A DNA stretch of 64,000 bases from Canna indica (lineage: Eukaryota; Streptophyta; Magnoliopsida; Zingiberales; Cannaceae): positions 18,631,501-18,695,500 of the forward strand of contig CP136896.1 in the NCBI GenBank assembly GCA_034359265.1, read 5' to 3'. The notes beneath the pieces were generated by a model. The model made no database searches, was not told where the DNA came from, and was given only the letters and a program-made list of their open reading frames with translations. Position numbers and translations under genes: made by a program. Shown in pieces: positions 46,522 to 58,269 of this stretch. Position 1 is the stretch's first letter, and the number at the start of each line of letters is the position of its first letter.

Positions 46522-47065
46522 TGTTAGATACACTCTGTTAATCATATAAATGAATAGATTGGACCCTTCCTAATCAATTAAGCTTTTGGGAAGATTGGCC
46601 ACTATATCGAACTTGACGTGGTATTTGAGCGGGAGGTCCTTAGTTTGAATCTTGCAACTACTAGTAATTAATAAAAATATTACCAGTTTAGTTTTATCAG
46701 TTCATAACTTGGTCCAATCTAGTTCAGCTCACCCGCCCACATGTTAGGGGAAGTGTTAAAATATAAATATAGATTGAACTCTTTCCTAATAACTTGAGAT
46801 TTTAGGAAAATGGATCGTCTTATTAAATTTTACATGGTACTCAAGCAGGAAGTCTTAAGTTCAAATCTTGTCGGTGTCACCAGCTAAAAAAAGTGGCCCT
46901 AGTCAAGTTAAGTCAATTCACATGTTGGCTTGGACAAATTCAATTCAGTCCGCTTACCCACACATGAGGTGGAGTTTTAAGAATATAGATGAAGAAATTT
47001 ACTCTTTCCTAATAGCTTAAGCTTTTGAAAAAGTTGGTATCTGTATCAAATTTAATTCAAAAAAT
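46522..47065 (+). mobile_element. TRIM-like array: three diverged LTRs, two short interiors
   Basis: Three related blocks start at about 46522 (tgttagatac), 46754 (tgttaaaata) and 46973 (gttttaagaa). Each continues with (c)ccttcctaatMRcttRagctttt. After blocks 1 and 2 comes a primer-site-like phrase (gtggtatttgagcggga; atggtactcaagcagga, compare tggtatcagagcagga) and then gtctt(a)agttYRaatcttg. Before blocks 2 and 3 there is a cacatg...gg(t)gga(a)g purine tract. This LTR-interior-LTR-interior-LTR plan with 70-150-bp interiors is a tandem TRIM array. No coding sequence. Confidence 0.65.
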
Positions 47066-47648
47066 AATGAAGCTAATCATATCTTTCATCCTGCAAAGAA
47101 TGAATGCATTCTCAGGATAGCTAGGAGTGTGTTCCATGCTTTGTCTTTATTTTAAATTTGGAAGAATTTTACGGCTTGTGGTATGTGGAATAGTTCACAC
47201 AGCTGGGATGCTTCATGGGAAGCAATGTGAAGTAGGTGGGAGGAAACCAGACAGTAATAATCAAAAGATGGGCGTGTGAAGCTATATTTTTATTAATAAA
47301 TTGGGGTTAGTTTGATAAATTCTAAGGGCAAGAAGCTTTCATTGTATGCCACTATTCTCAATTGGTAGTTATTCATTTGCGCAAAATCATCAATTCTTAA
47401 ATTCCTCATCAGTTTATATTATTAAAGCAGGTTAGCTTACATGAGTTACATTGACATTTATTGGGTGGTAGACTAATTGCCTTCTAGTAGACAATTCTTT
47501 AAGACAAAGAGCAAGGATCATGGAATTTACAATTTTCTTCTTGTATCTTTTTTTCTTCTATTAGGTAATTCCTCTCTCCATACCTTTAATATCTTAATGA
47601 AAATCTTTTTCTCAAAGCTTAATAACTCAATAACCGGATGTTGTTAGA
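47066..47648. other. Intergenic sequence
   Basis: No recognisable feature between the TRIM array and the next palindrome element. Confidence 0.35.
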
Positions 47649-48065
47649 ATGATTTTAAATACCGTACTGTACTGCTCAGTACAGTCGGTATTTACTGATT
47701 TTTTGAAAAGTTGGTATCGGTACACCCCGGTACCAACAGAACTGAGGTGTACTGAAGGTACCAAGCGGTACCAACCTTATATGTACTACCCAGTACTGCA
47801 CTTGTACCAGTCTATAAAGTGTATCAATTTTGAAATTTTTAATAGATCATGTGTGTTTTGGAACTTAAAAATTAAAATCATATTTTGAAGCTTAAAACTA
47901 TGTTTTGTAGATTACATAGGAAAACTATTATTATTATAAAATAAAGATCTCGAGATAGGCTTGTACCAACATGTTTGTACTGGCTCGTACCGAGTGTCAG
48001 TGTGGTTATTGGTACATAACGGTATCAGCCTCAGACCGAGATCCGGTATGAGATTTTATACCGTG
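47649..48065. mobile_element. Diverged relative of the CCGGTA-palindrome element
   Basis: Starts ATGATTTTAAATACCGTAC and ends, inverted, CACGGTATAAAATCTCATACCGG, both resembling the termini at 45352-45988. Inside are accccggtaccaacag, ggtaccaagcggtacc and ggctcgtaccgagtg motifs. No target duplication remains. It is older than its neighbour. Confidence 0.5.
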
Positions 48066-48246
48066 GGGCTTATTCTAACTCAGTAACTTTTGGTGCATGC
48101 ATTGACCTCTATTCCTCAATTACCCTCTTTCCCCATGGCGTTTTTACCATATAATGCAAGTTTTTGGTCTTTAAAAGGCCAGCATCCTTCACTGCAGTAT
48201 TTGTCAATAAATAAAAATTTGTGATGCCTGTGATTTCATTGATTGA

Positions 48247-48736
48247 CCATTCACTAGATTTATTATATACCATATTAATATGGCATAATTTTATACTTTT
48301 GCAAATAATCCATGATCCATCTATGTATTGCCCACTCTGGAATATACTTTATGTTCTTTTGCCAAAAATCCTATTGCACAGTTACCTATTTAATAAGTGA
48401 TGCATAAGAGATAGTGAATGTTGCTAGTGGTTTTTGTTTTTGGTGTAGCAGGTCCAATTTCATGAGATTCTGAGAACAGTAAGTATGCTAGCCATTCACT
48501 AGGTTTATTATATACCATATTAATATGGCATAATTTTATACTTTTGCAAATAATCCATGATCCATCTATGTATTGCCCACTCTGGAATATACTTTATGTT
48601 CTTTTGCCAAAAATCCTATTGCACAGTTACCTATTTAATAAGTGATGCATAAGAGATAGTGAATGTTGCTAGGGGTTTTTGTTTTTGGTATAGCAGGTCC
48701 AATTTCATGAGATTCTGAGAACAGTAAGTATGCTAG
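48247..48736. repeat. 245-bp tandem duplication
   Basis: 48247-48491 recurs at 48492-48736 with very few changes (agattt/aggttt, agtggt/aggggt, gtgtag/gtatag). Each copy ends with an exon-like 27-bp stretch bordered by tagcag and gtaagtatg. No established gene covers it. Confidence 0.9.
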
Positions 48737-49494
48737 CCTTTTCATGTTTATCAGTTATGCTTAAAACACAAGGCTAAAGTTAAAAGTCTATTGAATAATA
48801 TCATATCATGTAGCATTGTTGATGCCATTCAAATGAGTCGTGTGCTTCCCATAGAGAACCAAACTTTGTTTTAGCTGAAACTGAAATAACGACTTGCATA
48901 AATTTATTTTCTTTACGGATTGAATTTGATTAATCTGAGGCATCCATAAACAGAAATATTTTTATGACAATTGCATGTTTTATTTTTCTGAACACTTAGG
49001 TTACATTTTAAGTTTGGAGATGATATTTGGTTGTTAAATTGTATTAGACAGAGGATTGCATGTTTATAGTATTTTCTAGGAGTTGTTAATAATTTCACTA
49101 ATTATTTAGGAGGATTAGCATGTTATTAGCCAGAAATCATTGTTCTGTGGCTGCTAAACTATGATAGTATTAGTTCCCTTCTTGTTGCTTTTGAAAGTTA
49201 TAAGTTAGGGATGCATGGAATAGAGAACCTTTTTAAAGGTTGCAACCTTGGAAGTCCCAAAATCCCGTAACTAATAAATAACTTTAATAAAGGAGGAAGG
49301 AAAGGCAAATGGATCTGGTTTTGCTGGTTATGGCCTATCTTCATGTTTGTTCTTTGCCGTACGAACAATGTAGCAAACACCCAAGTGCTGACTGGTGGTG
49401 GAGCATCTGGAATATTAATGTGCCCAAAAAAGTCAGCAGAGATTTGAGACCCTTGAGACCCTGACCTAATGGACTTGATGCATGAGCACCAAGA
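48737..49494. other. Intergenic sequence
   Basis: AT-rich; no coding sequence or clear repeat seen. Confidence 0.35.
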
Positions 49495-49508
49495 TGGCTT
49501 AGGTGATT

Positions 49509-49796
49509 TTTTTTTTTTGAGAAAAGAAACTTGTGTTTATCAAGAGGGATGAGAAATACAAGTTGAAGGGGGAGTAAAGAAGGAAAAAGAGGGGAAAGAA
49601 AGAAAAAGAAGATTAGTACACAATGAGAAAACAGCACAACACCACAAGACACAATCAGGGATGGATAGCCGGAGTCAGGAAGGTTGAGGCTGCTTCAATA
49701 GCTAATTCGGTAAAAGATCGCCTGCTGTTTTCAAAGCATCTCAGATTTCGCTTGTGCCAAATTTTCCATTTCCATGTCATGCAGAGTTGAATTTGT
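49509..49796 (-). mobile_element. 5'-truncated LINE 3' end
   Basis: On the minus strand the 3' end is CTTGATAAACACAAGTTTCTTTTCTC followed by an A-run (the plus-strand T-run at 49509-49520), as in plant LINEs. The 14-bp target duplication tggcttaggtgatt is at 49495-49508 and 49797-49810. A third copy lies at 49848-49861 after a 37-bp filler that resembles part of the element (gctcgtgccaaatttttcatctcag). Non-coding. Confidence 0.75.
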
Positions 49797-49861
49797 TGGC
49801 TTAGGTGATTCCGCTCGTGCCAAATTTTTCATCTCAGATTCCGCTCGTGGCTTAGGTGATT

Positions 49862-52678
49862 TTACTATTGCATTTATTCTTCAAGTGCTTCATTGCACCT
49901 GATAATAAGAGAACTGTATCGGTGCTTGTGCTTTTTTTTATTTATTTCTGAAAAGCCTCATGAGATTATATAGAAACAAAGAAAAAAAAATAAAGATCAT
50001 CCCTTTTGCTTTCTGACCTGTGTCTGTTAATTTGGAACTCTACATGTGACTATCATGGTACTGTTGAATCTGAACGTAAGCAACTCTGTTTCATGAATAA
50101 ATAGAACTTTAATTGCTAGTTGTGAGCTTTTATTGAGATTTTTGTGTGGGCGTGTCTTTTGAAATGATCTTGAGTAAGCTTTGCACTTGTATTTTTCATT
50201 TTTATTTTCCAGATCATCTTTAACCTTATCCATTCAACAAATCTTAATCATTTCACTCCACCACATACCTTAGATTGTTTATCATTTTCTTCGTCATCTA
50301 TGTGCCTGCATCAATTTCCTCTTATACCTTGCATTCTCAGCTACCGTCTTTGCTTTACTTTGGTGTCAATTTCTTCTTATGCTATTGACAATTGTGAATC
50401 CTTTGTAATTATTTCTGATTCAATTTGATTCAGATTGATTGATGGATCTTTTTGTGTTTGTTCAACTGTATAATTTTCATGATATGATATCCTAGAAGTC
50501 AGTTCCTTCTAGTACCACTTGTTGCAAATCTTTTTCATGCCAACCTTTAATAAAGATTGGATATATTTTCATGATATGTTTTAAGCTGTGAAACAATCAG
50601 AATGTAGATGACATAACCGGCAGTCATTTGTTGAATTCCAAGATTTGTGAAAGTTCCCCAAGACAAAAACAAAGTAAATGAACAGAGTAATTCTCGTTTC
50701 CTTTTTCTCTTTCTGGACCCTACTTCTCACTTCAAGGTACAGTCTTAAGGTGGGTGATTGGCAATCTCATTAAAATGCTGCATTACAAATTGATTCATTT
50801 AAGTAAATCTCTATCGTGGCAGCAACCAAAGCCACCTTAGACTTTATTACCAGTTTGTTTCTGATGCATGTATGAAATTACATTTCACCCTACTTTGTTT
50901 TTGATAAGTTTTCTATGTTACTGAGGTGTTTCCAGCAAGTCGGAGTTAGTTGCTATCGTGCTATAAATGTAAACAGTTGCTGTTAGATATCTGTCTTTCC
51001 GGAGCTTTTTCCTTGCCATTTTGGTGTTTTTAACTGCAAAACATTGTTCGTGGATCATCACAGTAAGCATCAAATTACCAAACATCTAGTAGATGTGATT
51101 GAAGCTCCAATGAAGGTGATTTCGAATCAAGTTTTTTTTTTTCAGGGAATGAAGCTTGAATTAAACCTCAAGAAGCAGCCTTAAGATGGCACGAGCAAGT
51201 TTCTTTAAGTGGATGATGCAGGCCTTGCGGTCCCTCATGCTTTTGTGGCTTGTGAGTTTATCTCTTTGGATTTCTCCATTCTTTTGTCCTAATAATAAAA
51301 TATATATGGTCCCAATAAGCCACATACTCGGGGTTGGTACTAAAATAAAATTGTAGAGAAGGGCCAATTCTAGTCACATCATAATTAAAGATGTTGCCAT
51401 TATAAAGGCTCTCTCAATGTACATGTGACATTTTCTAAAATCATGACTTGAGCTTGCCTACATCTTCAGATATCTTCCATTTTTCTGTTCTCAATCTTAA
51501 GGCAATTCGATTTTTGCAGCTTTCCCGGACCACCATCTCCCATTTGAACTTCATGTGCAGACCACAGTAGTACTCCCCACTCTTTTTAACATTGCAGTCC
51601 ACGTAGGATTTTCCTCTATATACTTATATAGGGCCAGTCCATTCTACGTATAGTTGGCTGCATCCCGCTGTTACCTTGTAGGTGAGTTGAGAACAACAGC
51701 CTAAATATTCTTGCTCATTTGAAAGATTCTCACTTTGAATATACTATAATAATATTCTTCGTGAATATATTTCATCGGAACTTGCGATGTTAGTGGTTGA
51801 ATATTTAACTAGATCAAAATTTGCTTAGCATTTACTCGTAATTTTGTTTCCGAAATGGTACAGTCCACTTGTGATATAAACTGCTAGTTAATTGCCAGAA
51901 AACGACAAGTAAATATATGTATATTTACTGTGATGTATCGTGATAAAGTTGCATATTTAACAAGTTCTTCCATCCCCATATTAATAATTAATTTCCAATG
52001 AGAGACAACGAAAGACGCTTCCATGCAGAGGCATAGATTGTAGTTATTATAGCGATGAAGTCAGGATTATGGTAATTGCAAATTAACAGTGCATTTGTAA
52101 TTGTAGACGATCAGGACTAAGTACAGTTAGTTATAAAAATCAGACAATGTGTTTATTATCAATCTAAGATTTCAGCAACTCTGCATGCGAGAAACGTAGG
52201 GCCAGTTGCTTGGTTTAGAAGGATAGTTTTTGACCCTTGAAAACAATGAGTTCCAAGTCTTCTCTAAGCTAGCATTATACCATCTTCTGCGACCAAAACA
52301 TGTTAAATATCCTATTAATCTTTTGATCCTTTCTTCCCTCCTTAAAAAAGGAACCAAGGTTCCAATGTTCTTCTCGTGTAGGCTTTTTGTTTCTGTGACG
52401 ACGATGATTGCATTGATTTCGAGCTTCCCTCTGTCCTCTTTTTTGCGCTGCCGTTCAAGTGTTACTTTGAAATGAAACAGTGGTCGAGCCACAGTTTTTT
52501 TTTAAGGTGAAAGAAGTTGAAGACTGCTATTTTACAACAACGTACCCGACAAGTGTACGTGCCGCAATCTTCCAAAATCTCTCGTGTCATCCAGCTCATC
52601 ATCCAACCGATCAAGCTCAGTCTCCTTCACTGCCATTCCCCAGTAATAGTAAAAATTTGGACCGATGGAAAGAACAGG
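49862..52678. other. Intergenic sequence, with weak exon-like sites
   Basis: No gene could be assembled. A strong acceptor-like site (tttttttttcag) at about 51135-51146 is followed by a 12-codon frame (GMKLELNLKKQP) and a stop. 52160-52678 has frames on both strands without recognisable motifs; it may be the old upstream region of the MCA-type gene, now separated by the copia element. Confidence 0.35.
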
Positions 52679-52983
52679 TGAAAATAAAAATAGAATACTG
52701 AAACTCACTCAGTAGAGTGGAGAGAATATTTCTTACTTGTCTTTTTCACTCAAATTTTTTGCTTGATATACAATGACTAGGAGATGACTTTATATAGTAG
52801 TAATCTATACTTAAGTTCTTCTACAACTCCCAATTACAATAACTACATGCAACAACTCTCAATTACAATAACTACCAATGTATTAAGCAATCAACTTCCA
52901 ATATCATTTACTACATGCAATCAACTCTCGATGCAATCTATTACATGCAATCTAGAAAATATATCAAGTTTAATTATCCAACA
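52679..52983 (-). repeat. 3' LTR of the copia element
   Basis: 305 bp; minus strand TGTTGGATAATTAAACTTG to ...TTTTCA. It shares taatctatacttaa...caattacaataactac with 59265-59482. At the outer end the TTAG after TG seen in the other LTR is missing. Confidence 0.85.
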
Positions 52984-52990
52984 CCCCTCC

Positions 52991-53480
52991 TTAAACTTGA
53001 TTTATTACAACAAGAGTCATGCACATCTTTTTGAAGACATCAAACTTCAAAGGCTTGGTGAAAATATATGTGACTTGATCTTGAGACCTTATATATTTGA
53101 GCTCAACTTCTTTCTTGTTGATACAATCTCTAATAAAATGATACTTAGTATCAATGTGCTTGCTCCTTTCATGAAACACCGGGTTCTTTGCCAATGCAAG
53201 GGCGGACTGATTATCAACAAAAATCTTTGTTGAATCATCTTGCGTTAGGTGAAGTTCCTTCAACAAGCTTCTAAGCCAAATTGCATGATATACACAAGAG
53301 GTAGCTGCAGCATACTCCGCCTCACATGTAGAAAGAGTAACAATTGGTTGTTTCTTAGAATTCCAAGTAAAAGTCGAATTCCCATAAAGAAAATAAACCC
53401 AGTAGTACTCATTCGATCATCAATATCACCAGCCCAATCACTATCGCAATAGCCAACAAGCTTGAAGTCTTGAGAGAATG
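52991..53480 (-). pseudogene. Copia RNase H relic
   Basis: Minus-strand frame with KIFVDNQSALALAKNPVF, RSKHIDTKYHFIRD and DQVTYIFTKPL, the conserved RNase H end. The usual A-D in the ADIFTK motif reads T-Y. The upstream part is in another frame, before the solo LTR insertion at 53481. Confidence 0.85.
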
Positions 53481-55705
53481 TGTTATAACCTGTAAGTGGA
53501 GGACCTATTTGTAAATATTTTTATTAGAGGGGCCTTATTGCAAAAGTGTCTAAATCCTATTTAATTAACCATAATCCTCTCTCTAATCTTTTTTTCTCTC
53601 TCTCGCGATTTCTGTAGCAGCGGCGGGCGTCCGGTGGTAGCGTTGAGGCGTCGGCAGTTGAAGACTCCGGTGAAGACCGGAGTTTGGAGGAGTTTTGAGG
53701 TAGGAGTCTTCTGTCTCTTCGTTGTTTAATCGTAGTTTACCGTATCTTCGTTCATCGGCGATATAGAGGAGGAGGTGGAGGGCAGCGGCGGGACCTGTCC
53801 GTCGAGGTATAGTGTTGGCTTTGGTCGAGGTATAGTGTAGGCTTTGGCTATCGGTGTTGCTGCGTGTCGTCGGGCCTCGTGGCCTGGGCGATCAATGAGC
53901 CGCAGCAGCCTCTGTTGCTGTCTGCGGCAAGCAGCAACCGCGGCACGCCATAGGCAGTGCCGCAGCCATCTCCGGCACTCGGCCGGTGGCATGTCGGCGC
54001 CGGAGGTCGCAGGGGAGGCCGGAGGAGGCGGGCGGAAGGTCGCCGGTGGCCGGGAGGGCCGCCCGGCGTAGGTCGACCAGGGTGGAGAGGAGGCGGCGTC
54101 GGGGAGGGGAAGCTGCCGTGGCCTCCCAAGCTGGTACCCGCCGGCGTTGGAGGAGAGGCCGGCGAGGCCGGCGGGGGTGGTTGCCGTCGGCCGAGAGGGT
54201 GGCCGGTGTGGGTCCGAGCGAAGCCGAGGAGAACGGCGCTCGGGCGGGCGTCGGGTAGCAAATGAGTGGGTGAGGAGGGGTTTGATTGATTTAAATAAGT
54301 AGGTTAATTAAGGAGAGAGCTGTATCGAATGAAATGAGGTTAAATTATAGAATTTTAGGGTATTTTGAAGTTGATCGTAGGATTATCGGATCGAGTTGAG
54401 GTAAATATCAAAGTTGTAGATTTTCGCGTTATGAACGCGATGGTGGTGTCGGATTTCTGATCAGAGGTCGTCTGGTAGGTCTTTTCTATGTTTCGGTGTT
54501 ATTTAGTAGATGCGAGTTAGTAATTCAGTTGATAAATAATTAAATAATATAGAATAGTGGTATTCTATATTAGATGGTAGATAGTTGTATTGGGTGCGAG
54601 TTGACTCCTACTGTAGCCGATGAATGTTGAATAGGTAAATTGACGATTTTACCCTTTGCTTCTATTTGATTGATTTGCTTCTGAAATCCGTTGATCTCCT
54701 GTTGCATTATGTTGTTGAACATGCCATGTTGATAATTGCATGAGTCTGATTAGCTGTTGTTCATTAATGATTATTGAGCATGATATTATGCTAGGCATTG
54801 TGCACACTGTTAGTGTTGTCATAAGTGGTACTTGCTAATATGAATTACTCTGGTTGCATCTTCAGTAGATAGTTGTGGCATTTATTGTTGTTAGCATTGT
54901 ATATCAGTTGTAGTGTGTCATGTGGTGAGGTCTAGCTATCATGCTACTTATTGTTGTATCAGTTATTGTTGTCAGTATCGTAGGTCAGTTGTTGATGGCA
55001 TACTGCATTATAATCGTTATGGGCGCAAGCCTGGACACAGTTGATTTATTGCCCGAGGTGTATGGGCAGTGACACCGGTGATCACAAAATTTTCACATGA
55101 GGTGCAGCGTCGCGCTGTTAGACGTTGGCGGGCTCGTGTGCGACGTCGAGGTGTTAGACGTCGACGGGCTATCTTGTAGATAGTCGCATCTCTAGTTGGA
55201 GCGGGCTTGAGGTGCCACTCTCGAGGTGCGAGAGTGCGGGGGAAACCCACTTGTCCACTACGCTCTTGATTGGTATGAGTTGCATTAGTTGATAGATGAA
55301 AAGGTGTCTGGTTGTTGCCATGTTGCACTTTATTGCAGAGTCATATGTTGTTGTTGTATTTGGTAGTGTCATTGCATCATGACTGATGTCCTTATTGTTG
55401 ACATATTGATTCTCCTACTCAGCTTTCCGCTGATGTTGTTTGTTATTGCCTCAGTTTTGTAGGTATGTCGGTAGTTGAAGTTAGGTAGCTAGAGCCCTGG
55501 AGGAGGAGGCATCATCTGCTGCTTAGATGTTTTCTTAGTTGTTTTTATATTGATGTGGAGCATTATGTAGAAAACTCTTAGTTGAAATGATGATTTCAGT
55601 TGTTTCTGTTGAGATATTCTGGTGTATTTTTGTGGTTTGGTTTTAGGTTGCGCTCCTCCTAGGTGAGGTCCCTATTTTAGGGATAAACCTGGGCGGGGCG
55701 TAACA
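53481..55705 (+). mobile_element. 2.2-kb solo LTR of gypsy type inside the copia element
   Basis: Starts TGTTATAACCTG and ends GGCGGGGCGTAACA, with the 5-bp target duplication gaatg at 53476-53480 and 55706-55710. Long LTRs ending in GGGGCGTAACA are typical of Tekay/Del-type chromoviruses (from memory). 53620-54260 is very GC- and CpG-rich and open in several frames by composition only. No coding interior or second LTR, so a solo LTR is the simplest reading. Confidence 0.75.
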
Positions 55706-55710
55706 GAATG

Positions 55711-56694
55711 AGTAATTAATTCCGAAATCGAGTGTACCTTTGATGTATCAGAGTATTTTTTTGGCCACCTTCAAGTGAGAAGTAGTATAACTTTTCATGT
55801 AGCGACTCACAAGTCCAACACCAAAGAGAATGCCAGGCCTTGTGTAAGTTAGGTACCTCAAGCTTTCAACAAGACTCTTGAAAAATGTAGAATCTATCTT
55901 TTCTCCCTCTTCATGCTTGGATAATTTGACTCTGCATTCCACGGGGGTGTTCACCGGCTTGCAATTCTCCATCTCAAATTTATTGAGAATTTCTTTAGCA
56001 TATCCCTCTTGGAAAATGAAGATGTCATCATCCTTTTGCTTCACTTCAATGCCAAGATAGTAGGACATTAAGCCAATGCCCGCCATTTCAAATTCTCTAG
56101 CCATCACTTTCTTGAACTCTTCAAACATCATAGGATTATTCCCTGTAAATACCAAATTATTCACATGCAAGCAAACAAGTAATATGTCATCATCTTTGTT
56201 AGTTTTTACATAGAGTGCATGCTCATGAGGGCACTTTGAGAAGTCATTTTCTTGGAAATATTTATCAATTCTACTATTCCAAGCACGTGGAGCTTGCTTC
56301 AATCCATAAAGATCTTTCTTCAATTTTAAGACTATCTTCATGTCCTTCTACCACATAGCCCAAAGGTTGTTCAATGTGGACTTCTTCCTCCAAAATTCCA
56401 TTCAAGAAGGTTGATTGACATTTGATGAATCTTCCACTGATTTTGGGTTGCCAAGGAAATGATCAAACGAATTGTTTCTAAGCGAACAACCAGGGCAAAT
56501 ACCTCATCATAGTTAATGCCGGCCTTTTGCTTGTAACCTTTGGAAACAAGTCTTGCTTTGTAACGCTCCACTTCACCTTTTGAATTCTTCTTTGCGTTGT
56601 ACACCCATTTGACTCCAATGGTGCTTTTGCCTTTTGGAAGAGTCACCAACTCCCAAGTATCATTTTTCTTGATTGCTTTGATCTCATTGTCCAT
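55711..56694 (-). pseudogene. Copia reverse transcriptase relic
   Basis: Minus-strand frames 56371-56694 (NDTWELVTLPKGKSTIGVKW, YKARLVSKGYKQKAGINYDE) and 55748-56341 (LKKDLYGLKQAPRAW, LLVCLHVNNLVFTGNN, YYLGIEV, LRYLTYTRPGI) form the RVT_2 domain. The catalytic YVDD-like box reads HVNN, losing both Asp. A frameshift separates the two parts near 56345-56370. Confidence 0.9.
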
Positions 56695-56703
56695 GACATA
56701 CTT

Positions 56704-58260
56704 TCACCTTTTATCTTGGGCAGCTTCCTTGTAACATAGAGGCTCACAATCGGCAAAGAGACATAAGTGAGTCATGTCATTCAAATTTTGTGTTACATTT
56801 TCGATTACAACATATATTTCATGAAGACTTCTATATCTCCGGGGTCCTTCATTTGAGCTTGATCCTTCATCTTGCGGATTTTGTGGTGGCGGTGTTGATG
56901 GTGGAGTAGTAGGTTGCATCTCCTCATGTTCTTCTTCATCAAGGAATGGAGAGAAATTGTACTTTTCCTTTTGATTATTCCCATTCCAAGAGCTTTCTTC
57001 ATCAAATTCAATATCTCTACTAACAATTATTTTACCATTGTCCGGATTGTACAATTTATAGCCTTTGGAACTTAATTTGATCATAGCCAATGAAGACATA
57101 CCTCGCACTTTTATCATCAAGTTTGGTCATTCTTTCATCCGGTACATGTGCATAGGCAATGCTTCTAAACACCTGCAAATGAGAGACTTTTGGCTTGTAA
57201 CCATTCCATGCTTCTTGAGGTGTCTTTCCATGTACACTTTTAGTATAGCTTCGATTAGACATGTATACCGCACATCAGCCCAAAATTCTTTTGGTATGTT
57301 TTTGCTCTTCATCACTCCTTGCCATGTTGAGGATGGTCCGGTTCTTTCTCTCCGCCACACCATTTCATTGTGGTGACCTTGGAACTGTGAAAGGTCGACG
57401 GATGCCATGCTTCTCACAAAAGGCTTTGAAGTTATTGGAAGTGAATTTCCCTCTCTATTAGTTCGAAGAGCCTTGATTTAATAGCCACTTGTTTTTCCAC
57501 CATACTCCTGAATTTTTTGAAAGTTTCAAACACCTCCGATTTTTTCTTCAAAAAGTACACCCAAGTCTTTCGAGAATAATCATCAATGAAAAGAAGGAAA
57601 TAATTATTCTTACCAAGTGAGGATGGCTTGATTGGACCACAAATATTGGAGTGGATCAACTCCAATGGGCATTGGGCTCTTGACATTGATTCTTTCAGAA
57701 AGCTTCTTCTTGCTTGCTTGCCAAAGAGACATCATTTACAAAGTTGGTTTGGATGATCAATGGATGACATGCCTTTCATCATGTTTTTCTTGCTCATTTC
57801 TCCAATGCCATCAAAATTTAAATGACCATGCCGCATATGCCAAAGCCAAGAAGAGTTTTTGATGTAAGATTGCAAACATCTTGGGACACCACTTTGAATA
57901 TTTAATAGGAACATTCTATTTTTTGTCATTGGCACCTTAGCCAATAATCTTTCATTTTCATCTTTCATAATCAAACTTTTATTTTTCAAATGAATGTCAT
58001 AATTTTTCTTCAAAAGTTGTGCCAAGCTCAAAATGTTACTTTTCATATTTGGCACATAAAAAACATTAGAAATGAATTGATGACTTTCATCTTTCAACCG
58101 GATTAAGATTATACATTTTCCTTTGACTTGAACTTGAGAGGAATCACCAAAAGTGATATTGCCACCAATTGACTCATCGAGTTCCATGAAGAGGCTCTTC
58201 TTTTCACAAATATGACTACTTGCGCCGATTAATCAAGATACCATTGATTTTCATCTTCAT
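56704..58260 (-). pseudogene. Copia integrase and protease-side relic
   Basis: Minus strand: GAG-pre-integrase motif [15 protein letters not shown] (57780-57850), integrase core with CPLELIHSNICGPI, FLLFIDDYSRKTWVYFL (57432-57686), the WRRERTG... region (57330) and SVHGKTPQEAWNGYKPKVSHLQVF (57056-57262), then the linker with KGYKLYNPDNGKIIVSRDIEFDE. Frameshifts separate the pieces near 57430 and 57700. The protease is only partly recognisable upstream (about 58000-58200). Confidence 0.85.
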
Positions 58261-58269
58261 TTTCAACAC

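Noticed and set aside
53848..54265. Overlapping long GC-rich frames on both strands (up to 137 codons)
   Set aside because: They lie in a CpG-rich part of a solo LTR, are open in several frames at once because of composition, and are low-complexity Arg/Gly/Pro-rich.
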